Source: an uncultured Alphaproteobacteria bacterium (GTDB lineage: Bacteria; Pseudomonadota; Alphaproteobacteria; RF32; CAG-239). From it: a stretch of DNA of 22,929 nucleotides. The notes beneath the pieces are model-generated. The model had not been told where the DNA came from, did not search any database, and saw only the letters and a program-made list of their open reading frames with translations. The stretch spans positions 1 through 22,929 of the forward strand of contig UQFU01000016.1 of the NCBI GenBank assembly GCA_900540425.1, read 5' to 3'. Positions 1 to 8,581 of the stretch are shown here, one piece after another. The position numbers and the translations under genes are program-made. How positions within the stretch are numbered: position 1 is the stretch's first letter; every line of letters begins with the position of its first letter.

Positions 1-773
1 GCCGCCTGCCTCATTTGCTGATGTCGGTGTTCAATACTGCCGCTGCCGATGTCCCTGCCGGTGCTTTGGCCCTTTTGGGCAGAAAATTGTTTCCTTTTTG
101 TCCGCCGCAGCTAAAACTTTGTTATTCGCGGCACAATTTAAGCCGTTGCCTGGTCGCGCCGCTTGCCGCAGCCGGCGGAGAACTGTACTGCGGGCGGAAA
201 CTGCTGGGAGTCGAAACGCAGGGCGCCAAAATTTCCAAATTGTGTTTTGCCGGTGATGAAGTTGTGGTAGAAGCGGAAGATGCGGTGATCAGCGCGCTCG
301 ATTCTCTGAATTATGGCCGGATTTTCGGCGGTGCCGATTTTGCATACCGGCGGATTGTCAATGTCTTTTTCCGCACCAGTCAACAGGTAGCTCTGCCCGG
401 CGGGAACGCCATGCTCGGCATCTGCGGCGGATTGTCCCATTGGCTGTTTGCAACGCCGGGGATTTTGGGTGTCACCATCAGCAATGCCGGAAATGTCGGC
501 CTGCCGCATGAAGATCTGGCACGGGAGGTTTGGAAGGAAGTGTGCCGTATTCGCGGCACCGGCGGCGCCTTTATGCCCGCGTGGCAGGTTCTTGACTATC
601 CTCGTGCCACTATTGCTCAGGATAAGGACAATAATCAAAAACGTCCGCTTTCTGCAGCCAGCCCTTTTGAAAATTTGTTTGTGGCCGGCGATTGGACGAT
701 GAAAAACTGGCCTTGCAGTCTGGAGGCGGCATTTTGCTCCGGGCATCGCGCCATAAAGGCCATTTCTTTCTAG
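1..773 (+). CDS. hpnE: HpnE-like squalene-associated FAD-dependent desaturase, 3' part only
   Basis: The gene is cut by the left end of the window. The reading frame is open from base 3, so the true start lies upstream and the TTG at 15 is not a start. What remains is about 256 residues of the C-terminal half of a flavin amine-oxidase/desaturase. The best sign is the C-terminal FAD-binding block ENLFVAGDWT followed by SLEAAFCSGHRAI, which has the layout of phytoene desaturase and HpnE proteins (NL.LAGDWT, then an E.A..SG segment). An N-terminal dinucleotide-binding fold should lie outside the window. HpnE takes part in making squalene for hopanoids, as part of HpnCDE. Carotenoid desaturases and other amine oxidases share this C-terminal block, so the exact substrate is inferred. 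The stop shares four bases with the stop of the convergent elbB gene. Confidence 0.7.
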   Translation, partial: RLPHLLMSVFNTAAADVPAGALALLGRKLFPFCPPQLKLCYSRHNLSRCLVAPLAAAGGELYCGRKLLGVETQGAKISKLCFAGDEVVVEAEDAVISALDSLNYGRIFGGADFAYRRIVNVFFRTSQQVALPGGNAMLGICGGLSHWLFATPGILGVTISNAGNVGLPHEDLAREVWKEVCRIRGTGGAFMPAWQVLDYPRATIAQDKDNNQKRPLSAASPFENLFVAGDWTMKNWPCSLEAAFCSGHRAIKAISF

Positions 774-1441
774 AGCAGGTCAATCATTGCCTGCACCAGA
801 TTTTCGGTACCGGCGGCAACTTCCTTAATCGACTTGGCCAGCATATAGCACGGCGTGGTTACAATCCGGTGTTCTTGGTCAATGCAGACTTCTGCGGCTT
901 CTTTGTCCTCGTGCCGGGCGCCCATTTTGCGGATTCCCTCTGCCACGCCTTTGTCTTTTCCGATTGTAACGGTGATTCCCTTGGCGCCCAGAACTCTGGC
1001 AATGATCGTTGGGGCAATGCACATGGCGCCGATAACGATTCCCTGATTATAACTTTCTTCTATTGAACGGCGTACTTCTTCATTTACATCGCAGGCAGGA
1101 CCCTTTTCGGCAGCGTTGCACAAATTCATCGCAGCCCCCATTCCTCCCGGAAAAATGATGCCGTCAAAGTCCGCAGCCCGGAATTCGCTCAAATCACAAA
1201 TGTCGCCGCGGGCAATGCGTGCCGATTCGGACAACACGTTGCGGTTGTCTTCATCTCCGGCAAGAGCGGTGGATCGGCCGCTGAAGTGGTCGATTGTTTT
1301 GGCCTGGGGAATATTCGGGGCAAAACATTTATATCCTGCTCCGGCCTTGTCCAAAGCCAAAAGCGTGGTTACCGCCTCATGGATTTCGGAGCCGTCGTAA
1401 ACGCCGCAGCCAGAAAGTACAATAGCGAATTGTGGACACAT
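770..1441 (-). CDS. elbB: ElbB-type DJ-1/PfpI family glyoxalase-like protein
   Basis: This encodes 223 residues from the ATG at 1441, close to the roughly 217 residues of E. coli ElbB. The DJ-1/PfpI nucleophile elbow is visible as VIGAMCIAPT, with the cysteine near residue 141. The N-terminal LSGCGVYDGSEIHEA and the IIFPGGMGAA segment are typical of the ElbB branch. The family is annotated as an isoprenoid-biosynthesis glyoxalase; its physiological substrate is not firmly known. An in-frame TTG six bases upstream is possible, but an AGGAG ribosome site lies about 10 bases before the ATG and only 4 before the TTG, so I prefer the ATG. The gene is divergent from the M16 peptidase gene and convergent with the hpnE-like gene, with the stops overlapping on a CTAG. 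Confidence 0.88.
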   Translation of the reverse strand: MCPQFAIVLSGCGVYDGSEIHEAVTTLLALDKAGAGYKCFAPNIPQAKTIDHFSGRSTALAGDEDNRNVLSESARIARGDICDLSEFRAADFDGIIFPGGMGAAMNLCNAAEKGPACDVNEEVRRSIEESYNQGIVIGAMCIAPTIIARVLGAKGITVTIGKDKGVAEGIRKMGARHEDKEAAEVCIDQEHRIVTTPCYMLAKSIKEVAAGTENLVQAMIDLL

Positions 1442-1473
1442 GTTCAAAACTCTCCTTTTAATTAAAAATATTG

Positions 1474-1502
1474 TTTACAATCTAAAATAAACTGCATAAA
1501 GT
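1474..1502 (+). promoter_or_regulatory. Candidate sigma-70-type promoter for the M16-ispH run
   Basis: TTTACA at 1474-1479 and TAAAGT at 1497-1502 are separated by 17 bases in the AT-rich 122-base gap between the divergent elbB and M16 genes. A small perfect inverted repeat, ATTGT-TT-ACAAT (1470-1481), overlaps the -35 element and could be an operator. Both hexamers are imperfect, so this is a weak prediction. Confidence 0.3.
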
Positions 1503-1563
1503 GGTTTATCATAATAGTAATATAGCTTCATTTATTTTATTAGACAACAAATAGGAACCTTTT

Positions 1564-2835
1564 ATGCATTCTGAAATGACGACACTGTCGAATGGGCTGC
1601 GCATCATCAGCTCTTATCGCCCGGAACTTGAAACCGTTTCTGTCGGCGCTTGGGTTAAAACCGGCGCTGCGCAAGAAAAAAAAAGTATAAACGGAATCTC
1701 TCATTTTGTGGAACACATGGTCTTTAAAGGGACTGCAACTCGCACTTTAGAGGATATTTCTGACCAAATCGAAAACGCCGGCGGACAGATTAATGCCTAT
1801 ACCGCGCGCGAGTTTACGGCTTTTTATGCCCGTATGCTCAAAGACGATGCCGAACTGGCTTTGGATGTGATTGCCGATATGCTCCAGCATCCGTCATTTC
1901 CGCAAAGCGAACTGGATAAGGAACGCGACGTTGTTATTCAGGAAATCAAGCAGGGAAGAGATACGCCCGATGAAGTCGTATTTGACTATATGCAGGAATG
2001 TGCATTTCCGGGTCAGGGGCTGGGCAGCAATATTCTCGGGCCGGAAGCCAATATCCGCCGCTTTACCCGTGAGGATTTGTACAGCTATCTTGAGAGCAAT
2101 TATGCCGCAGAAAACATAGTTGTTTGCGCCGTTGGCAATATCACGCATGAAAAGTTTGTGCAATATGCAGCCGCCCGTTTTTCCGAGTTTCGGCCCCGGG
2201 TCTCTTTCGTTTCCGAACCGCAGCGTTATATTGGCGGCTTCAAAGTCGAAAAACGCGATATTGAACAGGCACATGTCGCCGTCGCTTTTGAATCTTACCC
2301 TTATTACAATAACAAATATTTTGCCGCAATGCTGTTGTCTAATGTTATGGGCGGCGGCACCTCTTCCCGTCTGTTTCGCGAAATTCGCGATAAGCGGGGG
2401 CTGGTCTATTCGGTGTACAGCTTTGCCAATTCTCATACCGGCAGCGGTCTGTTTGGCGTTTATGCCGGAACAACGGCCGGTGAATTGCCGACGCTGATGC
2501 CGGTTCTTTGTGATGAGATTGATAAAGTTTGCTCCGAAAAAGTGACGCCTCAGGAACTTCATCGGGCACAGGTACAGATGAAATCCGCTGTTCTGATGTC
2601 TATGGAAAGCTCGGCTTCCGTGGCCGAAATTCTGGCTCGGCAACAGTTGATTTATGACCGGATTATTCCGGTTGAGGAAATGGTGGAAGAAATTGAGGCC
2701 GTAACTGCCGATGATATTATGAACGCTGCTCAGCATATTTTTGTGACACCTCCCAGTTATGCGCTTGTCGGCGCTTTTGACGGGCATATGTCATACGACG
2801 AGCTGGCCGAACGTTTTCGGGTGAAAAATGCTTAA
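1564..2835 (+). CDS. M16 family zinc metallopeptidase (mitochondrial processing peptidase-like)
   Basis: The 423 residues match the usual length of a single-chain M16B peptidase. The inverted zinc motif HxxEH is present as HFVEH (His47, Glu50, His51), and the expected third ligand is Glu127 in VIQEIKQ, 76 residues later. The C-terminal half has GGGTSSRLFREIRDKRGLVY, which includes the Arg/Tyr substrate-positioning motif of the family. Proteins of this type in alphaproteobacteria resemble the beta subunit of mitochondrial processing peptidase and are thought to cleave short peptides or presequence-like tails. No signal peptide is seen, so a cytosolic location is likely. AGGAA lies a few bases before the ATG. 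The last 8 bases overlap the start of ispH, which suggests translational coupling. Confidence 0.93.
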   Translation: MHSEMTTLSNGLRIISSYRPELETVSVGAWVKTGAAQEKKSINGISHFVEHMVFKGTATRTLEDISDQIENAGGQINAYTAREFTAFYARMLKDDAELALDVIADMLQHPSFPQSELDKERDVVIQEIKQGRDTPDEVVFDYMQECAFPGQGLGSNILGPEANIRRFTREDLYSYLESNYAAENIVVCAVGNITHEKFVQYAAARFSEFRPRVSFVSEPQRYIGGFKVEKRDIEQAHVAVAFESYPYYNNKYFAAMLLSNVMGGGTSSRLFREIRDKRGLVYSVYSFANSHTGSGLFGVYAGTTAGELPTLMPVLCDEIDKVCSEKVTPQELHRAQVQMKSAVLMSMESSASVAEILARQQLIYDRIIPVEEMVEEIEAVTADDIMNAAQHIFVTPPSYALVGAFDGHMSYDELAERFRVKNA

Positions 2836-3751
2836 TGTCTGCCTGGCTGAACCCCGGGGCTTTTGTGCCGGGGTCAGGCGGGCGGTTGCCATTGTTGAAG
2901 ATGCCCTAAAAAAATATGGCCCTCCGGTTTATGTCCGTCATGAAATTGTCCACAACCGCCATGTTATTAAAACATTGGAAGAGCAGGGCGCGGTTTTTGT
3001 CGGAGAATTGGACGAGGCTGATATATCGCGCCCGTTGATTTTTTCGGCGCATGGCGTTGCTGCCGCGGTTGTGTCCCGGGCTCGGGAAATGGGTTTTGGC
3101 ATATTGATAGACGCCACTTGTCCGTTGGTGGACAAGGTTCACCGCCAAATCCGCAAATATGCCGAGAATAATATGAATATCGTCGTCATCGGCAAAACTG
3201 AACATCCCGAAATCATTGGTACGGTCGGGCAGTTGTCCGATACTTCCAAAGTCAGGATCATCAAGTCTGTCCTTGAGGCGGCCGATTTGCCTTTTAACTC
3301 GGACGATCCTTTGGGATTTGTGACCCAGACAACCCTTTCGGTAGATGAAACGCAGGAAATTGTTTCTGCGCTGCATAAGAAATATCCGCTGCTTTCCGGT
3401 CTGAAAAAAGACGACATCTGTTATGCGACCACCAATCGTCAGATTGCGGTTCGGGAGGTGGCTGCCCGCAGCCGGATTGTGGTTATCATTGGATCTAAAA
3501 ATTCTTCCAACTCCCGGCAGTTGAGGGAAGTCGCCCTCAAAAACGGTGCCAGGCAGGCTTTCCTGATTGACGATGTTTCTGAATTTCCCTGGGCAGAGCT
3601 TCGGGAAGATGATACGCTGGGCATAAGTGCCGGCGCTTCGGCTCCGGAATATTTGGTGGCGGATATTTTGTCGGCTTTACGCCGGCGTTATAATAATATT
3701 AACGTTCGCGATGTAATAATAACCAAAGAAAATGTTGCATTCAAACGTTAG
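2828..3751 (+). CDS. ispH: 4-hydroxy-3-methylbut-2-enyl diphosphate reductase (IspH/LytB)
   Basis: IspH is the last enzyme of the MEP pathway. It reduces HMBPP to IPP and DMAPP using a [4Fe-4S] cluster. The three cluster cysteines are visible at residue 13 (RGFCAG), 98 (DATCPLV) and 198 (ICYATTNRQ). Histidines 42, 75 and 126 and Glu128 in TEHPEIIG fit the substrate-binding residues of the E. coli enzyme. The length of 307 residues is normal. The start overlaps the M16 stop by 8 bases, and the next gene begins 14 bases after the ispH stop, so the four plus-strand genes probably form one transcript. The product supplies precursors to isoprenoid users such as the hpnE-like desaturase at the left edge. 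Confidence 0.97.
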   Translation: MLNVCLAEPRGFCAGVRRAVAIVEDALKKYGPPVYVRHEIVHNRHVIKTLEEQGAVFVGELDEADISRPLIFSAHGVAAAVVSRAREMGFGILIDATCPLVDKVHRQIRKYAENNMNIVVIGKTEHPEIIGTVGQLSDTSKVRIIKSVLEAADLPFNSDDPLGFVTQTTLSVDETQEIVSALHKKYPLLSGLKKDDICYATTNRQIAVREVAARSRIVVIIGSKNSSNSRQLREVALKNGARQAFLIDDVSEFPWAELREDDTLGISAGASAPEYLVADILSALRRRYNNINVRDVIITKENVAFKR

Positions 3752-3765
3752 TTCAGGGAGGCGTA

Positions 3766-4830
3766 ATGTCGCGTGCGGAGGATATTTTTCAAAAACTGAT
3801 TTACTTTGGCGAAGATGCTATCGACGAGTTTATTCTGACGTCGCAGACCGAGGAATTGTTTTTGGATTTTAAACAGGCCGTTTCTTCGGGAAAAAATTTT
3901 ACTTCGCTGCATCGTGATGACCGCAAAAATCTGGCCAAGGCCATTTCCGGTTTTGGCAATTCGGAAGGCGGGGTTATTGTCTGGGGGGTGGAGTGCTCCC
4001 GTGATATTGAGATCGGCGATGTTGCCAAGGCCAAAGTCAAGGTTAAAAATGTGCACCGTTTTTTGAGCTGGCTGGAAAATGCCATTTCCGGCTGCACAAT
4101 TCCCAGCCATAACAAAGTCCGCAACCATATTGTCAGTTGCGATGACAACGGCGACGGTTTTGTTGCGACTTATATTCCCAAATGCGAAATTGCCCCGCTG
4201 ATGACAACCGTCGGCAGCACGATTTATATTCGTTCCGGTTCCAACAATGTGCCGGCACCGTATTCGGTTATTGCCGGAATGTTCGGCCGCCGTCCGCAGC
4301 CGAATGTTGAACTGGATTTCGGAGCCCGAAGCCTTGAGTTGTTGGAAAACTCCGATGAGGATATGCTGTATCCCAACAGTATAGACAATCCGCCGGAAAA
4401 ATATGTCAAAATCGGCTTTTCTGTTAATTGCTGCAACAACAGCAACGTCATTGCCCGCGAACTATACTTGTCTTGTACGGTCGGCGCCACCGGCAGCGAG
4501 TATAATAAAATCCGCTTTCTGAACTATAATCAGATGGATTCCATTCCCGGCATTGACGGACAGCTGAATCTCATCACCCGGCCGGAATTGCGCCTTCCGC
4601 CGCGCGGCGTCATCAAGTTTACCAATGTTAACGTCATTTTGTCGCCTTATGCCGAAGAAGACCTGATGCTGGACGGGGTTGTCGGAGCTGACGGAACCGC
4701 TCCCAAGGATTTTCGCCTCTATATTCCCAAAAACAAACTGCGTTCTTTTGTGGCCAGGGTTATGAAGGGCGAGGAGGAAAACAGCCTTTTGTTGAACGAA
4801 TTTTTTAGTGAATTTTTACTGAGAGAATAG
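3766..4830 (+). CDS. AlbA_2 (Schlafen/divergent AAA_4-type) domain protein
   Basis: The protein has 354 residues. Residues about 28-165 look like an AlbA_2 domain: a conserved Glu-Leu start with [10 protein letters not shown], then [28 protein letters not shown] in sections, and [16 protein letters not shown] near 154-170. Such domains are found in putative DNA-binding or ATP-binding regulators and in Schlafen-like proteins. The remaining roughly 180 residues have no motif I recognise and no membrane segment. A strong GGGAGG site precedes the ATG. It sits 14 bases after ispH and 4 bases before rnhA, so it is co-transcribed with housekeeping genes rather than in a defence island. A regulatory or nucleic-acid-binding role is inferred; no substrate can be named. 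Confidence 0.8.
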   Translation: MSRAEDIFQKLIYFGEDAIDEFILTSQTEELFLDFKQAVSSGKNFTSLHRDDRKNLAKAISGFGNSEGGVIVWGVECSRDIEIGDVAKAKVKVKNVHRFLSWLENAISGCTIPSHNKVRNHIVSCDDNGDGFVATYIPKCEIAPLMTTVGSTIYIRSGSNNVPAPYSVIAGMFGRRPQPNVELDFGARSLELLENSDEDMLYPNSIDNPPEKYVKIGFSVNCCNNSNVIARELYLSCTVGATGSEYNKIRFLNYNQMDSIPGIDGQLNLITRPELRLPPRGVIKFTNVNVILSPYAEEDLMLDGVVGADGTAPKDFRLYIPKNKLRSFVARVMKGEEENSLLLNEFFSEFLLRE

Positions 4831-4834
4831 CCTG

Positions 4835-5272
4835 ATGCCCATATTGGAAATTTATACTGACGGAGCTTGTTCCGGAAATCCCGGTGCCGGCGGGTGGGGG
4901 GCTATTTTGCGCTATGGCGGGGCCGAAAAGGAACTGAGCGGCGCAGTCGCCGAAACGACTAACAACCGGATGGAGCTGACGGCCGTTATCGAAGCTTTAA
5001 AGGCTTTGCGCCGCGATTGCGAAATCGTGATTCATACCGACAGCCGGTATGTTATGGACGGTGTTCAAGAGTGGCTGCCCAACTGGAAAAAAAACAACTG
5101 GCGTACCAGCAATAAGAAGTCTGCCGTAAAAAATATAGATTTATGGCAGGAGTTGGACCAACTCTTGTCCAAACACAAAATCCGCTGGATTTGGGTCAAG
5201 GGGCATAACGGCCACCCGGAGAATGAGCGGGTCGACAAACTGGCTCGCGATGCCGTTAAGTCTTTGCTGTAA
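4835..5272 (+). CDS. rnhA: Ribonuclease HI
   Basis: This enzyme cuts the RNA strand of RNA-DNA hybrids, removing primers and R-loops in the cytoplasm. The 145 residues are close to the E. coli length of 155. All four catalytic carboxylates are visible: Asp9 in [11 protein letters not shown], Glu47 in NNRMELTA, Asp69 in HTDSRYV, and Asp134 in NERVDKLA, with the helper His124 in VKGHNGH. The substrate-binding basic handle is present as [12 protein letters not shown]. The ATG is 4 bases after the preceding stop with only a weak GAGAG site, so translation is probably coupled to the AlbA_2 gene. Confidence 0.98.
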   Translation: MPILEIYTDGACSGNPGAGGWGAILRYGGAEKELSGAVAETTNNRMELTAVIEALKALRRDCEIVIHTDSRYVMDGVQEWLPNWKKNNWRTSNKKSAVKNIDLWQELDQLLSKHKIRWIWVKGHNGHPENERVDKLARDAVKSLL

Positions 5273-5277
5273 CAAAA

Positions 5278-5333
5278 TTGTCACAAAAATCTCCCTTGCC
5301 TAAATTGACATAATATGTTATTGTTTGTCTAGT
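5278..5333 (+). promoter_or_regulatory. Candidate tandem promoters for the small gene at 5358
   Basis: TTGTCA (5278-5283) is followed 17 bases later by TAAATT (5301-5306). A consensus TTGACA (5305-5310) is followed 17 bases later by TCTAGT (5328-5333), a poor -10. Either could drive the downstream gene, and no clear terminator separates it from rnhA. The assignment rests on hexamers and spacing only. Confidence 0.35.
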
Positions 5334-5357
5334 TTTTTCGTAGAGGAAAGAATTGGA

Positions 5358-5768
5358 ATGGACCTTCAGACGCAACAAAACATTTCCGGAGCCATAATTT
5401 TTCTGGAAGAGCATTGTCATGGAGACTATTGTATCAGCCGCAACCGGATTATTTACAACCATAACCTCCGCATTCCCGATATTGACGGCATCTCCAACGT
5501 CAACCTGAGCGTTGTCGACGTAAAAGGGATAGTTATGGTCAGCTCCCGAAACAAGCTCAAATTTGAATATTTGCCGTATGCCGAAGGCTTTTACGGCTTA
5601 AGCCCCGAAAACCTCAGCTTTGACGGCAACGCCAAAATCAGCCGTAAGAAGCTGGAAGAAAGAGGATTTTCCAAAAAATTCTGCCGCGAAATCAGCCGTC
5701 GGCAGTTTTTTGGTTTTTTAAACCGGATTCCGCGCCGTTTTCTGATGCTTTCCCGGGGGCGGGCTTGA
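5358..5768 (+). CDS. Hypothetical protein of 136 residues
   Basis: I do not recognise a family. The ATG at 5358 is chosen because GGAAAG lies 7 bases upstream; an in-frame TTG at 5325 is possible but has no ribosome site. Codon use follows that of neighbouring genes, which supports real coding. The protein has no signal peptide or membrane segment. It alternates short beta-like stretches such as NVNLSVVDVKGIVMVSS and KLKFEYLPYAEGFYGL, and ends in a strongly basic tail rich in Arg and Lys. The last 77 bases overlap the 3' end of the convergent DsbD-type gene, so the basic tail is encoded antisense to that gene's low-complexity tail. Confidence 0.65.
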   Translation: MDLQTQQNISGAIIFLEEHCHGDYCISRNRIIYNHNLRIPDIDGISNVNLSVVDVKGIVMVSSRNKLKFEYLPYAEGFYGLSPENLSFDGNAKISRKKLEERGFSKKFCREISRRQFFGFLNRIPRRFLMLSRGRA

Positions 5769-8511
5769 GGGGCAGGGGCGTTGCCTTGCTGTTAAAACGG
5801 ACGTCTCGGATTAGGGCGGAGAAATCGCTTTCGTTCAGAACCTCGGGCAAAACCATGCCGTTTGGAAATTTGGGGCTGTACAGAATATAAAAAGGCACGC
5901 CTTTTCTGCCGTATTTTTCCATGAACTCCAGCGTCTTCCTGTCATAGGATGTCCAGTCCGAACGCAGCAGCACTAACCTTCCGTCGGCAATCATGTTGCG
6001 TATTTTATAATTGTTTAACGTCAGAAAATCATTAAATTTGCAGGTCAGGCACCAGTCTGCGCCCACGGCAATCAAAACCGCGCGGTTTTCACGCAGGTAT
6101 TGGCTTATTTCTTCCTGTTTGTCCCGGGTAACCGGAATGTTTTGATTGTCATTCCGGGGAGAGGCCGTGTTACGGAGAACGTCAGCCGCGGAAAGCACGA
6201 TCAGGAGCAGGCTCAGGAACAGGGCCGCATAGCGGAAAAACTTAATGACCTGCCGCCTCATTTCGGGCGGTTCGCTGCGTTTGTCAATTTCTTCGGCAAT
6301 AATTTTGTAAAAGCTCCAAATTCCCATAAATAACAGCAGGTATAATCCTGTCCGCAAGGCCGTTGCCAAACCGGTTTGCGCCGTCAGAACCGAAAGCAGC
6401 CACAAAAGCGTCAACAACAGCATGATGCCCATCAGAAGATGCAATCCCCTCAGCCACTTCCCGGGGGGGGGAATTATCGCCGCGCAGACCGGTTTCAGGA
6501 ATAACAGCAAATACGGCAGCCCCAGACCGAAGCCGACCGCCGCCATGATAACGGCAATGTCGCTGTAGGTGCCGGCGAGGGCAAAACCGATTGCCGTTCC
6601 CAGATACGGCGCGCTGCAAGGCGTCGCCAACAGAACCAGCAGCAGCCCGGTCATAAAATTCAGCGCATTTTCGCTGCGGTGAGGCGAACGCAAAATCCTT
6701 TCGCTCCACTGCGGAACATTGAGGTTTATTTGTCCCCAAACCTGCAACAGAAAAACGGCGATTACAAAAGAAATAAACAGCAAAAATCCGGTGCTTTGGA
6801 ATTGCATGCCCCAACCGAGGGCATATCCCAGCGCTTTCAGGCAAATAAGCAAAAGCGTCAACCCGGCAAATGCGGCGGCCAGCCCCAAGAGGGTGTATAA
6901 AAAACCGCTGCGAACCTTCTGCGGATTGCAGCCGCCGAACTTTGTCAAAGCCAAAACCTTAAGCGCCAAAACCGGAAATACGCAGGGCATAAAGTTAAGG
7001 ATAAAACCGCCGAGAACGGCCAGCCCGATAATGCCCCAGCCCAGAACCGGCAGCTCGGTATCAAACAATGAAGCTTTTTCCGGCCGGATAAATGTACGGA
7101 TGATGTTCCGGTTGTCAAGCTTGGCCGTAACTTCAAATTCCTTTCCGTCCAGCTTGCTTTCTTGCTCCTGCGGGGTCAGCAAGACGTCGATTTCATCGTT
7201 GTTGACGCTGATTGCCGGCTGGGAGAATTTGATGCCCTCTGCATTGTTGATAAAAAATTCAAACTGTTTGGCTGATTTTTTTGCTCTAAATCTGATTTTG
7301 AGCATTTGTCCGCCGTCAGGGTGGTCATAAACTGCCGTTTTGATGATTTGGAGCTTTTTGCTTTCCGGCCGCGGCAGCATGTTGAAGTTTTGCTCCACAT
7401 AATTGAACATGGTGGAAGCGCGGGCCTCGCCGCTTTCGAGCGTCAGCAGGGGCAAGACTTTTTCGTTGTGGCACACATTGTTCTTGTCGCAGAGGCGAAG
7501 TGAAATTTCCGTTGCAATTTTTACCGGCTGTCCGGGATTTTTGACTGTTATTTCCAACGGCAGCAAAAACGAACCGTTATAGCCGCTGAGGCTGTTTCCG
7601 TTTTCCTGAATGTAAAAATGCCGCGGCAGCGGGCGGAAAATCCTGCCTTCTTCAACATTCTCCGATTGGGTGAAGTCAATTTTAAACGTATTTTCCCCCT
7701 CGTCGGGAATAATATATGCCGTTGCCGGATACAGGTTGACGGCGGCCTTAAGCTTTTTCAAACTGCCGACGGCGGCTTTGGAACTCAATATCCTGGCTTG
7801 CAGTTTGCCGCTTTGCGCCCAGTCGCCCATTCCCTCGTCGCCGCTGAACGGGTCATCATAAATGCTGTTATAGAAAGGAATCTTTTTTAATTCCAGCAAT
7901 GAAAGTTGGGAGCGCAGTTCGTCAAATTTTTTCCGGGTGGCGGATTTCTTTTTGGCATGTTCCAAAGAAGCTTCGACGGCGCGGAAGTTTTTGCGGTCGG
8001 AAGCATAGGGAATAACCCGGCGCGGATCATAAATGACCACCAGCTCGTTGTCCGATTCGATATACGGCTCGTCATACGGCTCAAGCTCCTCCGGATCCAC
8101 AATTAGTGCCGGCTCCTCCGGCATCAGCGCCTGCATTTTGTATTTTTCAATCAAGCTGCGGATGCCTCGGTAGTTTTTTATGACAAATCTGATATATTCT
8201 TCTTGGTCATAAACCTCCTGTGGCGTCAACCGCGGCAGCTGCTTGCGGATTTCGTCTTTCAAATCTCCTTCAATCGCGCCGCCCGGAAATTTCTGATCAA
8301 AATGCCGATAAAGCATAAACAGACGAAACCAGTATTCTTCCAGCCCCGAAGACGTGTTGACCAGCGGGTCTCCGGTCGGGCGCAACGGTATGATTTTCAG
8401 CTCTTCGGATTCGCCGTTTGCGGCCGAAACAGAAGAAGCCGCTTTTTCCGCCCGGGACGGAAACGGCAGAACCAGCCACAGACAGGCTAATAAAAATAAA
8501 ATTTTTTTCAT
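5692..8511 (-). CDS. dsbD: DsbD/ScsB-type thiol:disulfide interchange protein, unusually long
   Basis: The protein passes electrons from cytoplasmic thioredoxin across the inner membrane to periplasmic proteins. A signal peptide (residues 1-21, MKK then a hydrophobic stretch) is followed by about 260 charged residues with no recognised domain. Next is a DsbD-alpha-like beta domain around 270-480 with a likely redox pair Cys341/Cys347. The membrane domain is about 485-775, with Cys510 in NFMPC and Cys632 in TPCSAPYLG, the two conserved cysteines of the CcdA/DsbD core. A periplasmic thioredoxin-like domain has CLTC at 821-824 and the cis-proline in GVPFYILY. The length is 939 residues against about 565 in E. 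coli DsbD. The ATG has only a weak AAGAAA site. The 3' end overlaps the convergent gene by 77 bases. A nine-base C run encodes three prolines near residue 681. Confidence 0.9.
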   Translation of the reverse strand: MKKILFLLACLWLVLPFPSRAEKAASSVSAANGESEELKIIPLRPTGDPLVNTSSGLEEYWFRLFMLYRHFDQKFPGGAIEGDLKDEIRKQLPRLTPQEVYDQEEYIRFVIKNYRGIRSLIEKYKMQALMPEEPALIVDPEELEPYDEPYIESDNELVVIYDPRRVIPYASDRKNFRAVEASLEHAKKKSATRKKFDELRSQLSLLELKKIPFYNSIYDDPFSGDEGMGDWAQSGKLQARILSSKAAVGSLKKLKAAVNLYPATAYIIPDEGENTFKIDFTQSENVEEGRIFRPLPRHFYIQENGNSLSGYNGSFLLPLEITVKNPGQPVKIATEISLRLCDKNNVCHNEKVLPLLTLESGEARASTMFNYVEQNFNMLPRPESKKLQIIKTAVYDHPDGGQMLKIRFRAKKSAKQFEFFINNAEGIKFSQPAISVNNDEIDVLLTPQEQESKLDGKEFEVTAKLDNRNIIRTFIRPEKASLFDTELPVLGWGIIGLAVLGGFILNFMPCVFPVLALKVLALTKFGGCNPQKVRSGFLYTLLGLAAAFAGLTLLLICLKALGYALGWGMQFQSTGFLLFISFVIAVFLLQVWGQINLNVPQWSERILRSPHRSENALNFMTGLLLVLLATPCSAPYLGTAIGFALAGTYSDIAVIMAAVGFGLGLPYLLLFLKPVCAAIIPPPGKWLRGLHLLMGIMLLLTLLWLLSVLTAQTGLATALRTGLYLLLFMGIWSFYKIIAEEIDKRSEPPEMRRQVIKFFRYAALFLSLLLIVLSAADVLRNTASPRNDNQNIPVTRDKQEEISQYLRENRAVLIAVGADWCLTCKFNDFLTLNNYKIRNMIADGRLVLLRSDWTSYDRKTLEFMEKYGRKGVPFYILYSPKFPNGMVLPEVLNESDFSALIRDVRFNSKATPLPLKPAPGKASENGAESGLKNQKTADG

Positions 8512-8524
8512 CTGTTTTAATTTC

Positions 8525-8572
8525 TTTTCAAATAACTATTTTTAAGCTACAATAAACTTTGGTAAATTACAA
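8525..8572. promoter_or_regulatory. Candidate divergent promoters between dsbD-type gene and yqgE
   Basis: On the minus strand, TTGTAA (8572-8567) and TAGCTT (8549-8544) are 17 bases apart, facing the DsbD-type gene. On the plus strand, TTTTCA (8525-8530) and TACAAT (8548-8553) are 17 bases apart, facing yqgE. The two -10 elements overlap, so the two genes would compete for polymerase. Both calls rely on imperfect hexamers. Confidence 0.3.
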
Positions 8573-8581
8573 GTAATCAGT

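Noticed and set aside
1894..2787. A 297-codon open frame on the minus strand over the M16 gene
   Set aside because: It mirrors the codon pattern of the peptidase and shows no motif.
3766..4830. Defence-system component based on the Schlafen-like domain
   Set aside because: It sits inside a housekeeping operon with no nuclease, toxin or other defence gene beside it; the domain alone is not enough.
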